DNA from: Trichostrongylus colubriformis
Taxonomy: Eukaryota > Nematoda > Chromadorea > Rhabditida > Trichostrongylidae
NCBI GenBank assembly: GCA_963978905.1
Contig: OZ022260.1
Coordinates: 13,009,725 to 13,073,724, forward strand
Reading direction: 5' to 3'
DNA: 64,000 nucleotides
Of the stretch, positions 34,637-45,282 are shown one piece after another; the first letter of the stretch is position 1, and every line of letters starts with the position of its first letter. The notes under the pieces were generated by a model. That model worked only from the letters and a program-made list of their open reading frames with translations. It was not told the DNA's origin and made no database searches. A program made the translations under genes and the position numbers.

Positions 34637-35163
34637 CTATCTAACGCCTACCCCACACACCGCGAGTTTGTCAAAAAAAGTCAATTTGCTGGAACTTCGC
34701 CCAGGTGGGTTATTTGGGGTGCTGATCACGAATGTGACATGTGTTTTTGGTGTTGGTGCAAATTTGGTGCATGCACTCAGTTAGTGCGACCACTCGTTTT
34801 CACCGAAGCCGCTGAAACTTCGCCCAAGTGGGTTATTCGGGGTGCTGATCACGAATGTGACATCGTATGAGGCGCTAGCAGCATTCATTTCCATCACAGT
34901 GCTAATATAGTGGTTCACACTGTTCCCGCAAATTTTGCTACGCCTTAAGAATATCCGTGATCAGCATTCTGAACGACTCCTAGATGACGATTTTAAACCA
35001 AGTTAATGGGAACCAGTTGTTCTACTAACTTGGTGCAATTGCACCAATTAGGCGCCAAAGCCTAAACGGTTTCATTTTCGGGATCAGCCTCCAAAATTAC
35101 TCACCTGGGCGAAAACTCGGCGAGAATTCTTTATCAACTCGCGGTGTCTGGAGTAGTGATAGT
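34637..35163. repeat. Inverted-repeat element with an internal direct duplication
   Basis: Outer ends pair loosely: CACACCGCGAGTTTGTC at about 34657-34673 and its inverse AACTCGCGGTGTCTGG at about 35137-35152. Inside, a ~50-bp block with AACTTCGCCCAGGTGGGTTA and GGTGCTGATCACGAATGTGA occurs at 34695-34741 and again at 34817-34864. An inverted version (CACCTGGGCGAAAACTCGGC) lies near 35102-35121. Non-coding, upstream of the astacin exons identified. Confidence 0.6.
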
Positions 35164-37045
35164 TGAACATTGCCGAAACTCATGACAAACGAAATTGTAA
35201 AAGTTTAGGTCCTGGTTGAGTAAAACAGTGCAAATGATTTGTTTTCCGTTGACATGCAAGGAAAACTTATGACGGCACCCAACCGAAGATGAGCGAGAGG
35301 CAGTTTCTCGGAAGTCACCACAGGTCACCTGACGTTGCGGGCCCGCCACCCTCGCAACGCATCGTTACAGTATCGCTTCCGTAGCTGTGTTGTAGAATTT
35401 TTATCCATGCTTGACACGACACTGATCGCGGAGGAATCGAGCAATAAAGTATATGTACATCATGAGCCATTCATGGGCGTACATAGACAGTGGAATGCAT
35501 ACCTGAGCATATGTATAGGGGTTGCCGAAAAATTCGCTTTGCTCATGGCTAACATTTGCCCAATATATACAAAGCACGAGGTCAAAGCGAGATGTGGCTC
35601 CATATCACTTCCGTCGTCAGATGATGAAGCCATGAGCGAGCACCGTCTGTCAGAAACATCTGCAGTACCAGCGTCTGCCCAAAGCACCTAGTGCCAACCT
35701 TCTTGATGAGCCTCTCGTGGGCATTTTCCTGTTTGTCGCTTCGGTTGTGGAGTCACTGATGTTTTGCTGATTAGATAACGCTGCTGTGATGAGCATTGTC
35801 ATTTGCGATGTCCCGAATTGCCTCCGGAAGGGTTTCAGTTAAAACTAAAGGCAATTTTAGTCTTTTGGTAACGGAAAGTGTTCGGAACCTGCAGAAAAAA
35901 AGCTTTAAGTGCTCTGACCAATACCAAACCCTCAAACACTGAGTCTCGGCAAAACCACGGGTGCATTCGAGATTCACGAATTTCAAGTTGATTCCGACGA
36001 CTTTGAGTGGCGCATTATGTTGTTCCAGAAAAAAACTTCCTATCTTTTGTGCAGAAGACGTTACGCAGTAATTTGGATCTGTGACGAGCATCTCCGAATT
36101 TGAGAGCGATGAAACTTCGACAGAACTCGCTAAAATTTAATTCAGCAGTGAATGGAATAGGAAAAGTGGCACTCCTTGGCGTAATTGAAGCCTTTGTTTT
36201 GACTTTTGATTTAATCCCTTTCATAAGAGTATTTCGAAATTCCACTTCTAGCTTCCTGAGGCAATTTTAAAGTTCGCTCACAAGATCACGCAAGAAAATT
36301 TGGAACCTGGTAATACACTACGCTCACTTACCCTGGCTGATATCGGCTGAAAAACGCCGAAAAGGACCAGCAAATCAAGCACGGCGATCCACATGGTATA
36401 ATCTGTGACCAATTTTCTGAACTGAGCCTGAATGCACCACAAACTGTTACTTGCATGAAAAGATATACGAGCAGTCGTGAAAAAAAATCGTCTGGGAAAT
36501 TATGAAAATTCTTCCACCTTTCGAATTCCTCTATAAGCAGTATCGTTAAACTGTTTCAGGATACATAGTGCTCACCAAAGGGCTGAGGACTCACGACTCT
36601 ACTGAATATCGTGTATTTGAAAAATTGCATCAGTAAATTATATTTCGATATAATACTTTTTATTGTAGGCGACGTTCTATCATTAGCTCAAAGGTTTATG
36701 TAATGCATGCAAGACTTCATTCTGTTGATTCGTGTGACTCGAACATGTTTCTTGGTGCAGACTTGGGACGCAACCTTCTGCGTCTGAAGCCACTTCCCAA
36801 AGGGCGGAATCACTGCTCATGGAAGTGAATCAGATAAGAAATTAGGATCTGCCTTGAATAATCTTCGGAGGCTCAAAAAGCGATCAAAATTCAGACGACG
36901 GTGAGTTGTGGTTAACTCTACCTTATGCCAGTGGAACTGTGAAGTACATAAATGGGCTATGCCAACTCATGAGAACTTCCAATTAAGCTAATGTTCCAAT
37001 TAAGCTAATGTTTCAACTTCGAAAAAACGCTAATATCACCGCGAT
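35164..37045. other. 1.9 kb without a supported gene
   Basis: Minus-strand frames at 35134-35349 and 35771-36091 are cysteine-containing (for example GCRHKFSLHVNGKQIICTV and VNLECTRGFAETQCLR) and could be exons of an extracellular protein, but I could not join them by phase to anything. A perfect 17-bp tandem duplication (CCAATTAAGCTAATGTT) is at 36979-37012. Missing 5' exons of the astacin gene may lie here. Confidence 0.4.
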
Positions 37046-39174
37046 CTATGCATAGAATGTATCCGAAGGAACTGTGAGCCTCGTCAAAGAAAGTCTGCCA
37101 GCAAAGATGGACACGCGAAGGATGCTACTGGTGAAAACAATGCGATCTCCATAAGACGGGTCGATGATCACACGGAATCCTGACGGAATATCGCAATAGA
37201 AGCGATAACGAAACTCCTCACTATCCATCAGAGTATTTTCATGGCATTTTTTGCCGTGCATCGACAAGGAGCACTTTCTTCGCTGGATTCCATGTACGTT
37301 GTCAGTTCCGGAAATCGTAGAAGATCCCTCGGCCACTATCCCCTGTAGAGGTTGAAGGAGTTCAAACCTAAAACATCGTAGTTCCCATGTTCTTCTTATC
37401 CAGCTGGGGCATCACAGAATTCAATGTAACCATGTCTACTTTTATATTTGAAGCTCTTATTTCTAGATGGCCGGACAGAAGACGACCGAATGGGCGGAGC
37501 AAGGACGAGGTGCATGGTGGAAATTCTACGATGGGTCCGGGGACGCGATCGGTGGAGCCATCGCCTATGTTACCACCCTTCTCAATCCGCTGATCTCCGT
37601 TCTGTTATTTTGTGATTTCTTGCGCTTATATCAACGATATGAGCGCAAGACCCACCTTAAGAATGTTTATGCCGTTACTCATAAATCGTATAATTAGTTA
37701 TATATTGGTCGCCGTAGGAGCGATTGAGTCGACTCGAGGCCTGCGAGTAATGAGAAGGGACTCTGATGCTTAGAAGACATCAGATCCTTCACTCTCCTTG
37801 AAAAATTAGGAGAGGCGACCGCCTAGAACGCCCTGAGGTTAATGGCGTCGAGGTAATGATAACAAAATGTTAACGAATGTCACTCTGTTTTATACTTTCA
37901 CTCTCGTTGAAGACATTTATTAGGGTTATTGGGCATTTATTGGGTATTGGCGGTTCATCATTCAAGCCCATCTTTGATACCGAACGGTGGACTTTTTATA
38001 ATGAAAGTTGACACGGCAAGCACCACACAATTTCGATTAATGCGGCAACAATACGATACGATGAGTATCATTCTGCTTTCATACTTATTACTCTACATCT
38101 CAGTCATTTTTCGGCAAAGTCGACTTCAGGAGATGGACTGGGACATCAAAGACGGTAGAGGCCAAATAAGGCGAGTTCCCCTCAGCTCAAGAGCGCGCTC
38201 TTCACCGGAAATTCCGCCACAGAAAGTCTCCCTACGCCATTAATTTTATCCTTTAGCTATTCCTAACTGTTCGCATCACCCTATCAATGCCTTCAAGACT
38301 AGTCGTACATCTGTTTTCTTTTTGTTTCGAAACATTAGTGCAATATAATGTATTGTATCAGAAGAGGCTCAGAAGAGTATGGATTCCACTATAATTGCAG
38401 AGGTTAAGGATTTCCTATCAAGATTTGTTTCCGGCAGACTCGAAGCACAGCACAAAAGTAGGACCGCCTCACAAGCGCTCAATGACGCATCCTAGCTTTG
38501 CAAGTACTACCAACATCTACACCACTCAAAGGGTAGTCCTATACATAGAAGTCGACGGCTTATAAATCGAGCGGCTCCCATTTTACCTACTGTTTCTCCG
38601 TTTTGCTCCTTGAGACTATACAGGGGTATTTCTTAGGCCAGGTTCATACGCTGCTCCAGCAGGTTGTGGCCACATACACACGCAGCGAGAGCAGCTGGCA
38701 CGAAGGAGACGCAGGGACACGCAGCAACGCCCTGCCGCCTGAACCACAAGGTGTGACGCGGGCTTATGCAGTGCTCTGCATAATGACACAGCCACCTACA
38801 AATTGTCTAAAACTCTATTTGCAGGTTGATTCAAAAGAAGTCAATAAGTAAAGAGAAAACAACAGAAAGGAGAGAAATGCCAATATCACAAGCAGCTAGA
38901 CCTCCCTCATTTTGAATATCCAAAATTTTCGACTATCTAGGCCCATATGAAATTTTTCATGTTTTTAGTCCACTAGGTGCCATGCTTCTATGAGGCCCTG
39001 TTTGAGCTATCTAACTCCTTCGGAATGGCTACTCTCCACGTACCTCCTTCGGAGCATAAAACTTCAACGAATTCGCCATCTGATAAGGGTTGAGTGCCTT
39101 CGCCGTCCAGATCAGAAAGTCCGTTCGGTGACGGCTTCACGATGATGAAGTGCTCCGATTGACAGGAAATGGCC
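37046..39174 (-). CDS. Two linked exon-like segments of an unknown cysteine-containing protein
   Basis: Exon-like segment 39044-39174 has an acceptor (AAATTAG) and a good donor (GGAG/GTACGT) and encodes a run with AISCQSEHFIIVKPS, GLSDLDGEGTQPLSDGEF and EVLCSEG. A second segment from 37342 follows a pyrimidine-rich acceptor (CCTCTACAG); joining them keeps phase and gives CSEGGIVAEGSS. It continues with KCSLSMHGKKCHE, RYRFYCDIPSGFRVIIDPSY and GDRIVFTSS, and runs to a stop at 37046. I do not recognise the family. Regular cysteines suggest an extracellular domain. The start is not found, and the last exon might end earlier at a donor I did not identify. Confidence 0.4.
37467..37697 (+). CDS. Putative 76-aa single-pass membrane protein
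   Basis: A clean open frame begins at an ATG placed directly after TTTCTAG, which looks like a nematode splice or trans-splice acceptor. The protein starts MAGQKTTEWAEQGRGAWWKF, then has a hydrophobic run from about residue 28 to 50 (GGAIAYVTTLLNPLISVLLF) and a basic cytosol-like tail (RLYQRYERKTHLKN). Composition is protein-like, unlike the random frames nearby. It is antisense to, and inside the apparent intron of, the minus-strand candidate at 37046-39174. I do not recognise the family. It could be a complete small gene or a first exon. No AATAAA was seen soon after the stop. Confidence 0.5.
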   Translation: MAGQKTTEWAEQGRGAWWKFYDGSGDAIGGAIAYVTTLLNPLISVLLFCDFLRLYQRYERKTHLKNVYAVTHKSYN

Positions 39175-39990
39175 CTAATTTGCACGAGAACAAGGTTTTG
39201 GTGTAGATTTCAACAAGCTTGACGAGAGTAGGGTGCGAAGTAGGAAGATTTGGTCGTTCCGAGAACGAAACAAGTACTCCAAAGATTACTGGGCCCCACC
39301 CCATGACCCGCCCCTCTAGAAGATCTTTTAAAAAACTGAGGTCTGTCCGCCATGCTATGGTGCGGTAGTCGCCCGGGAAATCATATCTGAGTTATTTCTC
39401 ACCAGGAAGGACAGCATGGAGAAAAAACAGTAAGGGAAATGTATACAAAATTTTGGATCTATCAGTCACCTCAATCCGACCTGCTCTCATCCATCTCTCG
39501 GCTCAATCGACCCTGCCTTCGCGATGTTCTGGGGCCTGAGCACTGCCCTCCCCATTTCTCGCCTGGAGTTGCACTTTTTTAGGCTCCTATAAACAGCCTT
39601 TCTTGACACCTTAACGTCTATCGAAAACCTAGGAAAACTTGAATCATCTTTTGAAATACTGCGCCTGTCTTTATCTAAAGGCGTAGAAGGACCTTCAGTA
39701 CTCCTTCTGGTTTCATACCCTGCAGAATCTTAGCTGAAATTATCTAGTAGTGCGCAAAGCGGTCCACATTTTCGCGTCTCCATTTAGACGTCTGCAGGTC
39801 TTATTCTGAAGTGAATTAATCTTTCTTTGAGTCAAATAGCAGTTTTTTCTTGTCATTACCTGAAAATGATGAACCTACAGCAACGATACAGCTTCAGCAA
39901 GTGGAGGTCAAAGCGACGAAAAAATCCGAAGCGGCTGTATCATTTTGCAGAATAGGAAAAGCGACTTTTTCAAAACAAATGGAGAGAAAT
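39175..39990. other. 0.8 kb without a recognised gene or repeat
   Basis: Frames are short on both strands and carry no motif I know. Sequence is of ordinary composition. I see nothing specific in it. Confidence 0.3.
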
Positions 39991-40030
39991 TTTTTGTGTT
40001 TTCCAGCTACAACTTGATATTGGTGCGCGA

Positions 40031-41110
40031 AGTCCACACTGGCTACATCTGTTACTTACAAGGGAAGGACCACAGGTCGAAGTGGCCATTCGGAATGGGA
40101 TACATATGGTCCGACGTATTTTCGGACTCTGATCTCGAATCTGTATGCGAAATTTGCAGAACGGTTCTCTGGGTGGAGTCATGGAGGTTTTTTTGAAAAA
40201 ACAGTACTATTATATGGTAGGTTTGGAAGCCCTTAGCACGCGAGCCAGACGTTCTTGCGCAAAACCAGGGCGATTTTCGTATTCAGAGAGTCAAATTACC
40301 CTAGGGGACAAGTTTTTAGCCGATTCGAGATTTTGACCAAATTTCGGAAAAATTCATGGGCTATTGGGTGGCAGCACATTGAACAAAGGAGGAGTCGTTG
40401 ACCCTTGCCTAGGAAATGCTCCTATTTGACGCTTTTTCGTACATTTAGTGCGACGGGCTAGTGTGAAAGGTATGTGTAGGCTATCCTGTTCAGGTTGCAG
40501 GGTTTTCTGTAGAAGAAAATTCAAAAACTACCACTTTATCCCCTGGCCACCCCCCAATTTTCCGAAGTTGGACCAAAAACTGGATTTGGCTGAAAATTTG
40601 CACAGAGGGGTAACTCGACCCCCTCTGCGCGAATATCATAATCTTTTTACGCAACAACGCCTAATTCGTGTGGTATGGGATTCTCTTCGGCCTGATATGC
40701 TTCCCATGTGAATATTGTTAGTAGTTGAAAATAAAGTGGCAGAGTAATGGGTGCGGTAGGTTCCAGCACAAGGAAACGTCCAGAAGTGAAAGAAAAGCAC
40801 ATACTGGCAATTAAACACAAAGTGCAAAAACAACCCGCACCGGCGGGGAGCAAACCTATGACCTTTGTCCTGTGGATCCGCAACACTACCAGTGAGCCAC
40901 TGATGCCGTTGCTTGCTAAGCAAGCAACCGTGCTGATGAAATAGTGCCTCGTCACAGGAAAGCCTACATAACTTTGCTCAGAGAATCGTTCTGCAAATTT
41001 CGAATACAGATTCGGGATCAGCGTCCGAAAATGCGTCGGACCATATCTATCCCATTCCGAATGGCCACTTCGACCTGGGGTCCTTCCCTTGTTAGAGACT
41101 TTTTTTGAAT
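40031..41110. repeat. Element with ~130-bp inverted repeats enclosing a tRNA-like SINE
   Basis: 40051-40180 (AAGGGAAGGACCACAGGTCG, AAGTGGCCATTCGGAATGGG, CTGATCTCGAATCTG) matches the reverse complement of 40970-41095 with few changes. Inside, 40845-40945 on minus has TGGCTCACTGGTAGTG and CATAGGTTTGCTCCCC, which resemble the A and B boxes of a tRNA promoter, so a tRNA-derived SINE may sit between the arms. Frames across the arms (for example at 39945-40196) are not shared as proteins by the two copies. Confidence 0.65.
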
Positions 41111-41300
41111 CACTCTACAAACAGAGTTATTGGACAACTTATAGGTGGCTGTATCATTATGTAGAGCATTTTATGTCAAGCAGTGAACTTTCAAGAATGC
41201 CTCCAGTGCATATCTTGAGAAATAGCGAGAAGCGGTAGCCCACTTCAAAGCTTTTATCAACGCTGTGATATCATCAAAGTGCAAATATCCCAATCATTAG

Positions 41301-43003
41301 CAAATTTAGCGATCTCCTTATTCACTCCATAAAATTAATGCAGCATACGTCAAGTGAACCATAAGCACTGTGCTTGAATACCCCACGATTTCAGGTTTCA
41401 AGAAGACGTGCATTGGAATACTGTAAAGTACTTCGAGAGGATTTTTTGAAACTCTCTGACATTCTTGTCTCTTAATTTCAGTGAGTTTTTGGTCTCATAT
41501 TGTTGTTGCGCATTTAGATCATCTAGGCTCCGAAACAACTGAGTTGTAGAACATTTCGACATTGCTCAAGCAATATTGAAGAGTTACCTGAGTTAACTTG
41601 ACAGTCAAAATAATTACAGATTATTTATCTGATACAGCAACGAAGGAAATGGAGGAACGTAGCAAGCGCTGCTCGCCGCAGGCTCTTTTTATACCCATAC
41701 AGGTTTTTAGTATTTGTACAGTGGCTTTCAAATGAGACAAATTGCGAAATGAATAATCTATTGCACTAAGGGCACAAAGTACTGCAAGAGAATGATAGTG
41801 GGCAAAAACTCGAAGGACCCTTTTCCAAGAACGAGGACATGTTTTCGCCCCTCCTCATCACTTAAACACACCGTTAGGGATAATTTCGGCAGGTCGTGGA
41901 ACACAAAAATTGCGATGATCAGTCCTTCAACGGCAACAGCGGCCAAATACTTGAGAAAAAGGAGATCAAAGCATCCTTTCTCACCCCTTTCCTTTCCTCC
42001 TCTGCATCACGAGTCGGTGTAGATACATGTAGACGGGTGAAGAGCTAGGTCAGCTAGCCATGAACATTGCCCTGCCTTCACAGCAACTCGCCCAGCAGCT
42101 GCCAGGCAGCGTGACTGGAGGAGTTGCAGAATAGCGATGAAGACCCTGAGACGCGCTTTTTCAATGAAGTTTTTCGCCAGTGGTTATCTCCGCTCACAGA
42201 GCTGATGTTTTCGCAGTTCCCATTTCGCCTTACCCCTGGCGGTACCTGTAAGGTAATGTGAATGGCAAGAGCAGCTAAGTGGCCAACCATGAGCACTGCC
42301 TCACCCACTCCAGCTACCCACTGCCATTACTAGGCCACTAAAAACTGAACGTCTGAAACTCATCCAAACGAGGAAGCTACAAAGCCCCATGTCGCGCTTT
42401 TCGAATGGAGTTTCGCCATGGAACATCTGTACCTTTTCTCTTCGAAAATTGCCACTTCATTTACAGTGAACATGTTTTCCCTGATTCGGCTTCTTTCCCA
42501 TCATCCCTCATTTATGATCAGGACACATCAAAGCTCATTTTCTTGCAAAGGATGACTTTGTCTGTCCCGTACTGCTGGTCTGTGTGTGTACAGTTGTTAG
42601 GTCCGTGTAGCGAAACGAATAGGACACACCAAAGGGCATAACCAGTACGGATGAATTCACATGATATCATTCTACCTCTACATATAGTTCTGCATAGAAT
42701 TCACCTAGGTTGATGAGTCACTGAGTCAATGAAGATTGCGTTCGGATTTCGGGGAGGTGAAGTCAGGTGGACATGGGTGACGCGCAAGTGTTCTGACCAG
42801 TGTTCGGAAGGTCACGTCACCAGTAATGTGTGGCGGGAAATCCACCATGGAAACGACGAAATTGAAATTTTCATGAGACTAAAACCTCATATCATGAACT
42901 GTCACAATAACTAGCTTCCGTTTTTTCTATGGTTTCAGTTGGAAACTGTATTTAAAATAGCACAAATATCTGTTTTTATTCTCTAGCCTTTACTTTTGAT
43001 ATA
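41301..43003. other. 1.7 kb without a supported gene
   Basis: Only short frames. Two stretches near 42050-42110 and 42260-42320 share CAGCTAG../GTGGCCAACCATGAGCACTGCC-like words, possibly a small diverged duplication. Nothing else recognised. Confidence 0.3.
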
Positions 43004-43503
43004 CAGTAGCGCTCAAAGTATTCGGCCGAACACTTTTTTGTCATTTTTTTATACTTGACCAAATTTGACAAAATTTTAATACGTGGTGCCTGAACCTATT
43101 GTCAACATTTCCTTCTACTTGAGTGCCGCTTGACACTTTTCATGGTTTTTTACAAGAATTTACTACAAAACCACCGAAAAAAAAGTAAAAGGCTTGGTCA
43201 AGGGAAACGGCTTTCTTTGCAAAAACAAAACGAGCAAGCCTCAGAGAACATCAATATTTTAAAGAAAGATCACTTTTGATGACAGCGGCGCAGCGGGACG
43301 GCATAGGGATGGCACTCCAAAAACAAAAAAATGCATTTAACCACGTAACTTGCACCGTTGAGCGCCAAAATAGTATATTTAGCATGCAGTGTCTCCAAGT
43401 ACAACATACTAAAATTTCTCTTAGATCTGTTCAGTCGCAAAAAAGTTACAAGTGAAAAACCCAAGTGAAAAACCATTAGGCCGAATACTTTTGAGCGCTA
43501 CTG
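43004..43503. repeat. TA-flanked Tc1-type MITE (500 bp)
   Basis: Left end CAGTAGCGCTCAAAGTATTC and right end, read inverted, CAGTAGCGCTCAAAAGTATT, continuing into CGGCC. TA flanks both ends (43002-43003 and 43504-43505). The interior is AT-rich without transposase motifs. A loose relative of the end occurs near 23092-23115. Confidence 0.85.
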
Positions 43504-44424
43504 TAAGTGGACCAGCTACGTGGACAAGATCTTGAAATAAGAAGTGAATCAGTTGTTTCATGAAGCAAATTCGCTTGGGTGACCTCAACTCACACTAATC
43601 ACATTTGCCACACTATGACCCCGTAAGAACCTGGTGTAGCACTTGCAACAAGTGTCAAATGCATGGCCAAATATAAGTGTTACCCATCTCATTCCATTTT
43701 CTCATGTCTTTGGAGAATCTCGGGGTCAAATTCGGAATATAGTACCTCTTGAGTGGGTTGCAACACCACAATACAATGTGACCATATATGTACCCATAGA
43801 ATACATATTGCATAATACATCATCACAGTCATAGCACGTCTGCGTTGTCTGAAGGTTAGATCAGAGTGGGCTTAGGAAGCGCTTCACCACAACGACACCC
43901 GTCGATACGGTAAGAATAGCGCTTTCTTATCAGCAGCGAGTCGGCAAGGTATAAATCTACCTGACTGGCTCTCAAATATCGTCTCTTTGTAAGGAAGCAC
44001 TTCGTGCTGCATTAGGCTTGAGAAAACGCTAGGCAGCGAAAGTTTGCCTACGAGACTCGAAATCCTTTTCGACTATTTTTGCAGTACTTTTTTTAGCCTT
44101 TTGGGATAAAATTGGCAAATCTCACCCTGTTTCATGCATCACTGATAGTTACGTTCAGCTTAAAAGACGTAGCAGAAAAAACAAAGAATTAATAGTAAGA
44201 CTTCCATCTCGCATGTGCCTTTAGGCTGGATTCAAACAGAAATAAGCTCCCTCTTTGCTCGTATGCTTCAGAAGGAAGCAATTGTGATAAATTTTGCTAA
44301 GTCATAAATTTGGTTAGCATTTATTACAACATTACAATACATGCTGAATAACACGTATTTCCTAGCAGCTCTGAAGCCATCTAGTGCCAGCGATCAAAAG
44401 TCCTGGCTCTCTGTGGTCCGAAAA

Positions 44425-44590
44425 GCCGCGGTCATACTCAGCGCCGGCAGGGTGTGGCTGCGTCCACAGGCAGCGAGGCAGAGTGGCACGGGGAAGGTGC
44501 AGAGATGACGCAGGTAACGAGGCAGGGTGGCACAGGCGGGGACGCGGAGATATGCAGCTACTCTGCCGCCGGCACCGCCAAGTTTGATTG
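44425..44590. repeat. GC-rich MITE copy and adjacent inverted repeat region (to about 44970)
   Basis: 44425-44585 carries the GGCAGGGTGTGGCTGCGTCC and CCGGCACCGCCAAGTTTG ends of the GC-rich family. Further on, 44720-44762 (AAACGACGATCGTGGCGAAA) pairs with the inverse of 44868-44905, and a third piece (GACGATCGTGACCGCC) is at 44962-44977. This block is absent from the corresponding part of copy A, so it entered region B after the duplication or was lost from A. Confidence 0.6.
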
Positions 44591-45282
44591 CAGCCAATGG
44601 TTAAAACAGCGTTCCGTCTGGGAATCTAGCAGGGGCATTGTGTGTATAAGAGAAAGCAGGTTCCCCTCTACAACATGGTTACTGAATAATCCAAAAAGTA
44701 GCGAATATTCTTATAAAACGCTGGACCGAACCGGACTACAAAACGACGATCGTGGCGAAAGCCGCGCAAATCTCTGATGAGATTCGACCCTTGGAAAGAA
44801 TCTTGTCATAGTTCCAAACTACGACGAGATTCACGCCGTCTTCCACTACCGATTAACGCCAGCTTTCGCCACGATTTTCGCTCTGTAGTACAGTTCGCTT
44901 GGGCGTCATAAGTACACCCGACACCGTTTTATAACGCTTGACCGAGCCATACTAAAGCACGACGATCGTGACCGCCGCCCACGCCGGTTCTAGAGGCTAT
45001 CCTGAAAGTATGAAAGCAGCCCTATTATAAAATCGGAGCTACCGAATTTACTGTTCACCTAGTGCTTTAAACTGCACGCGCTATAAGTTATGCAGGCCAT
45101 AAAGTGGTTGAAACCATCGTTATGAATGTTGAGATTTTCTTGCTCTTTCCCCTTGCCCCCTCCCTCCCCTATGACTACTAGTAATGCATACCGAGCGGGT
45201 GCTTCAACGTCGGCCAGTGGGTCCACTAGTATGGTATCATCAATGCACTTTTATTAGAAAATTAAATATTATTCACAAACAA

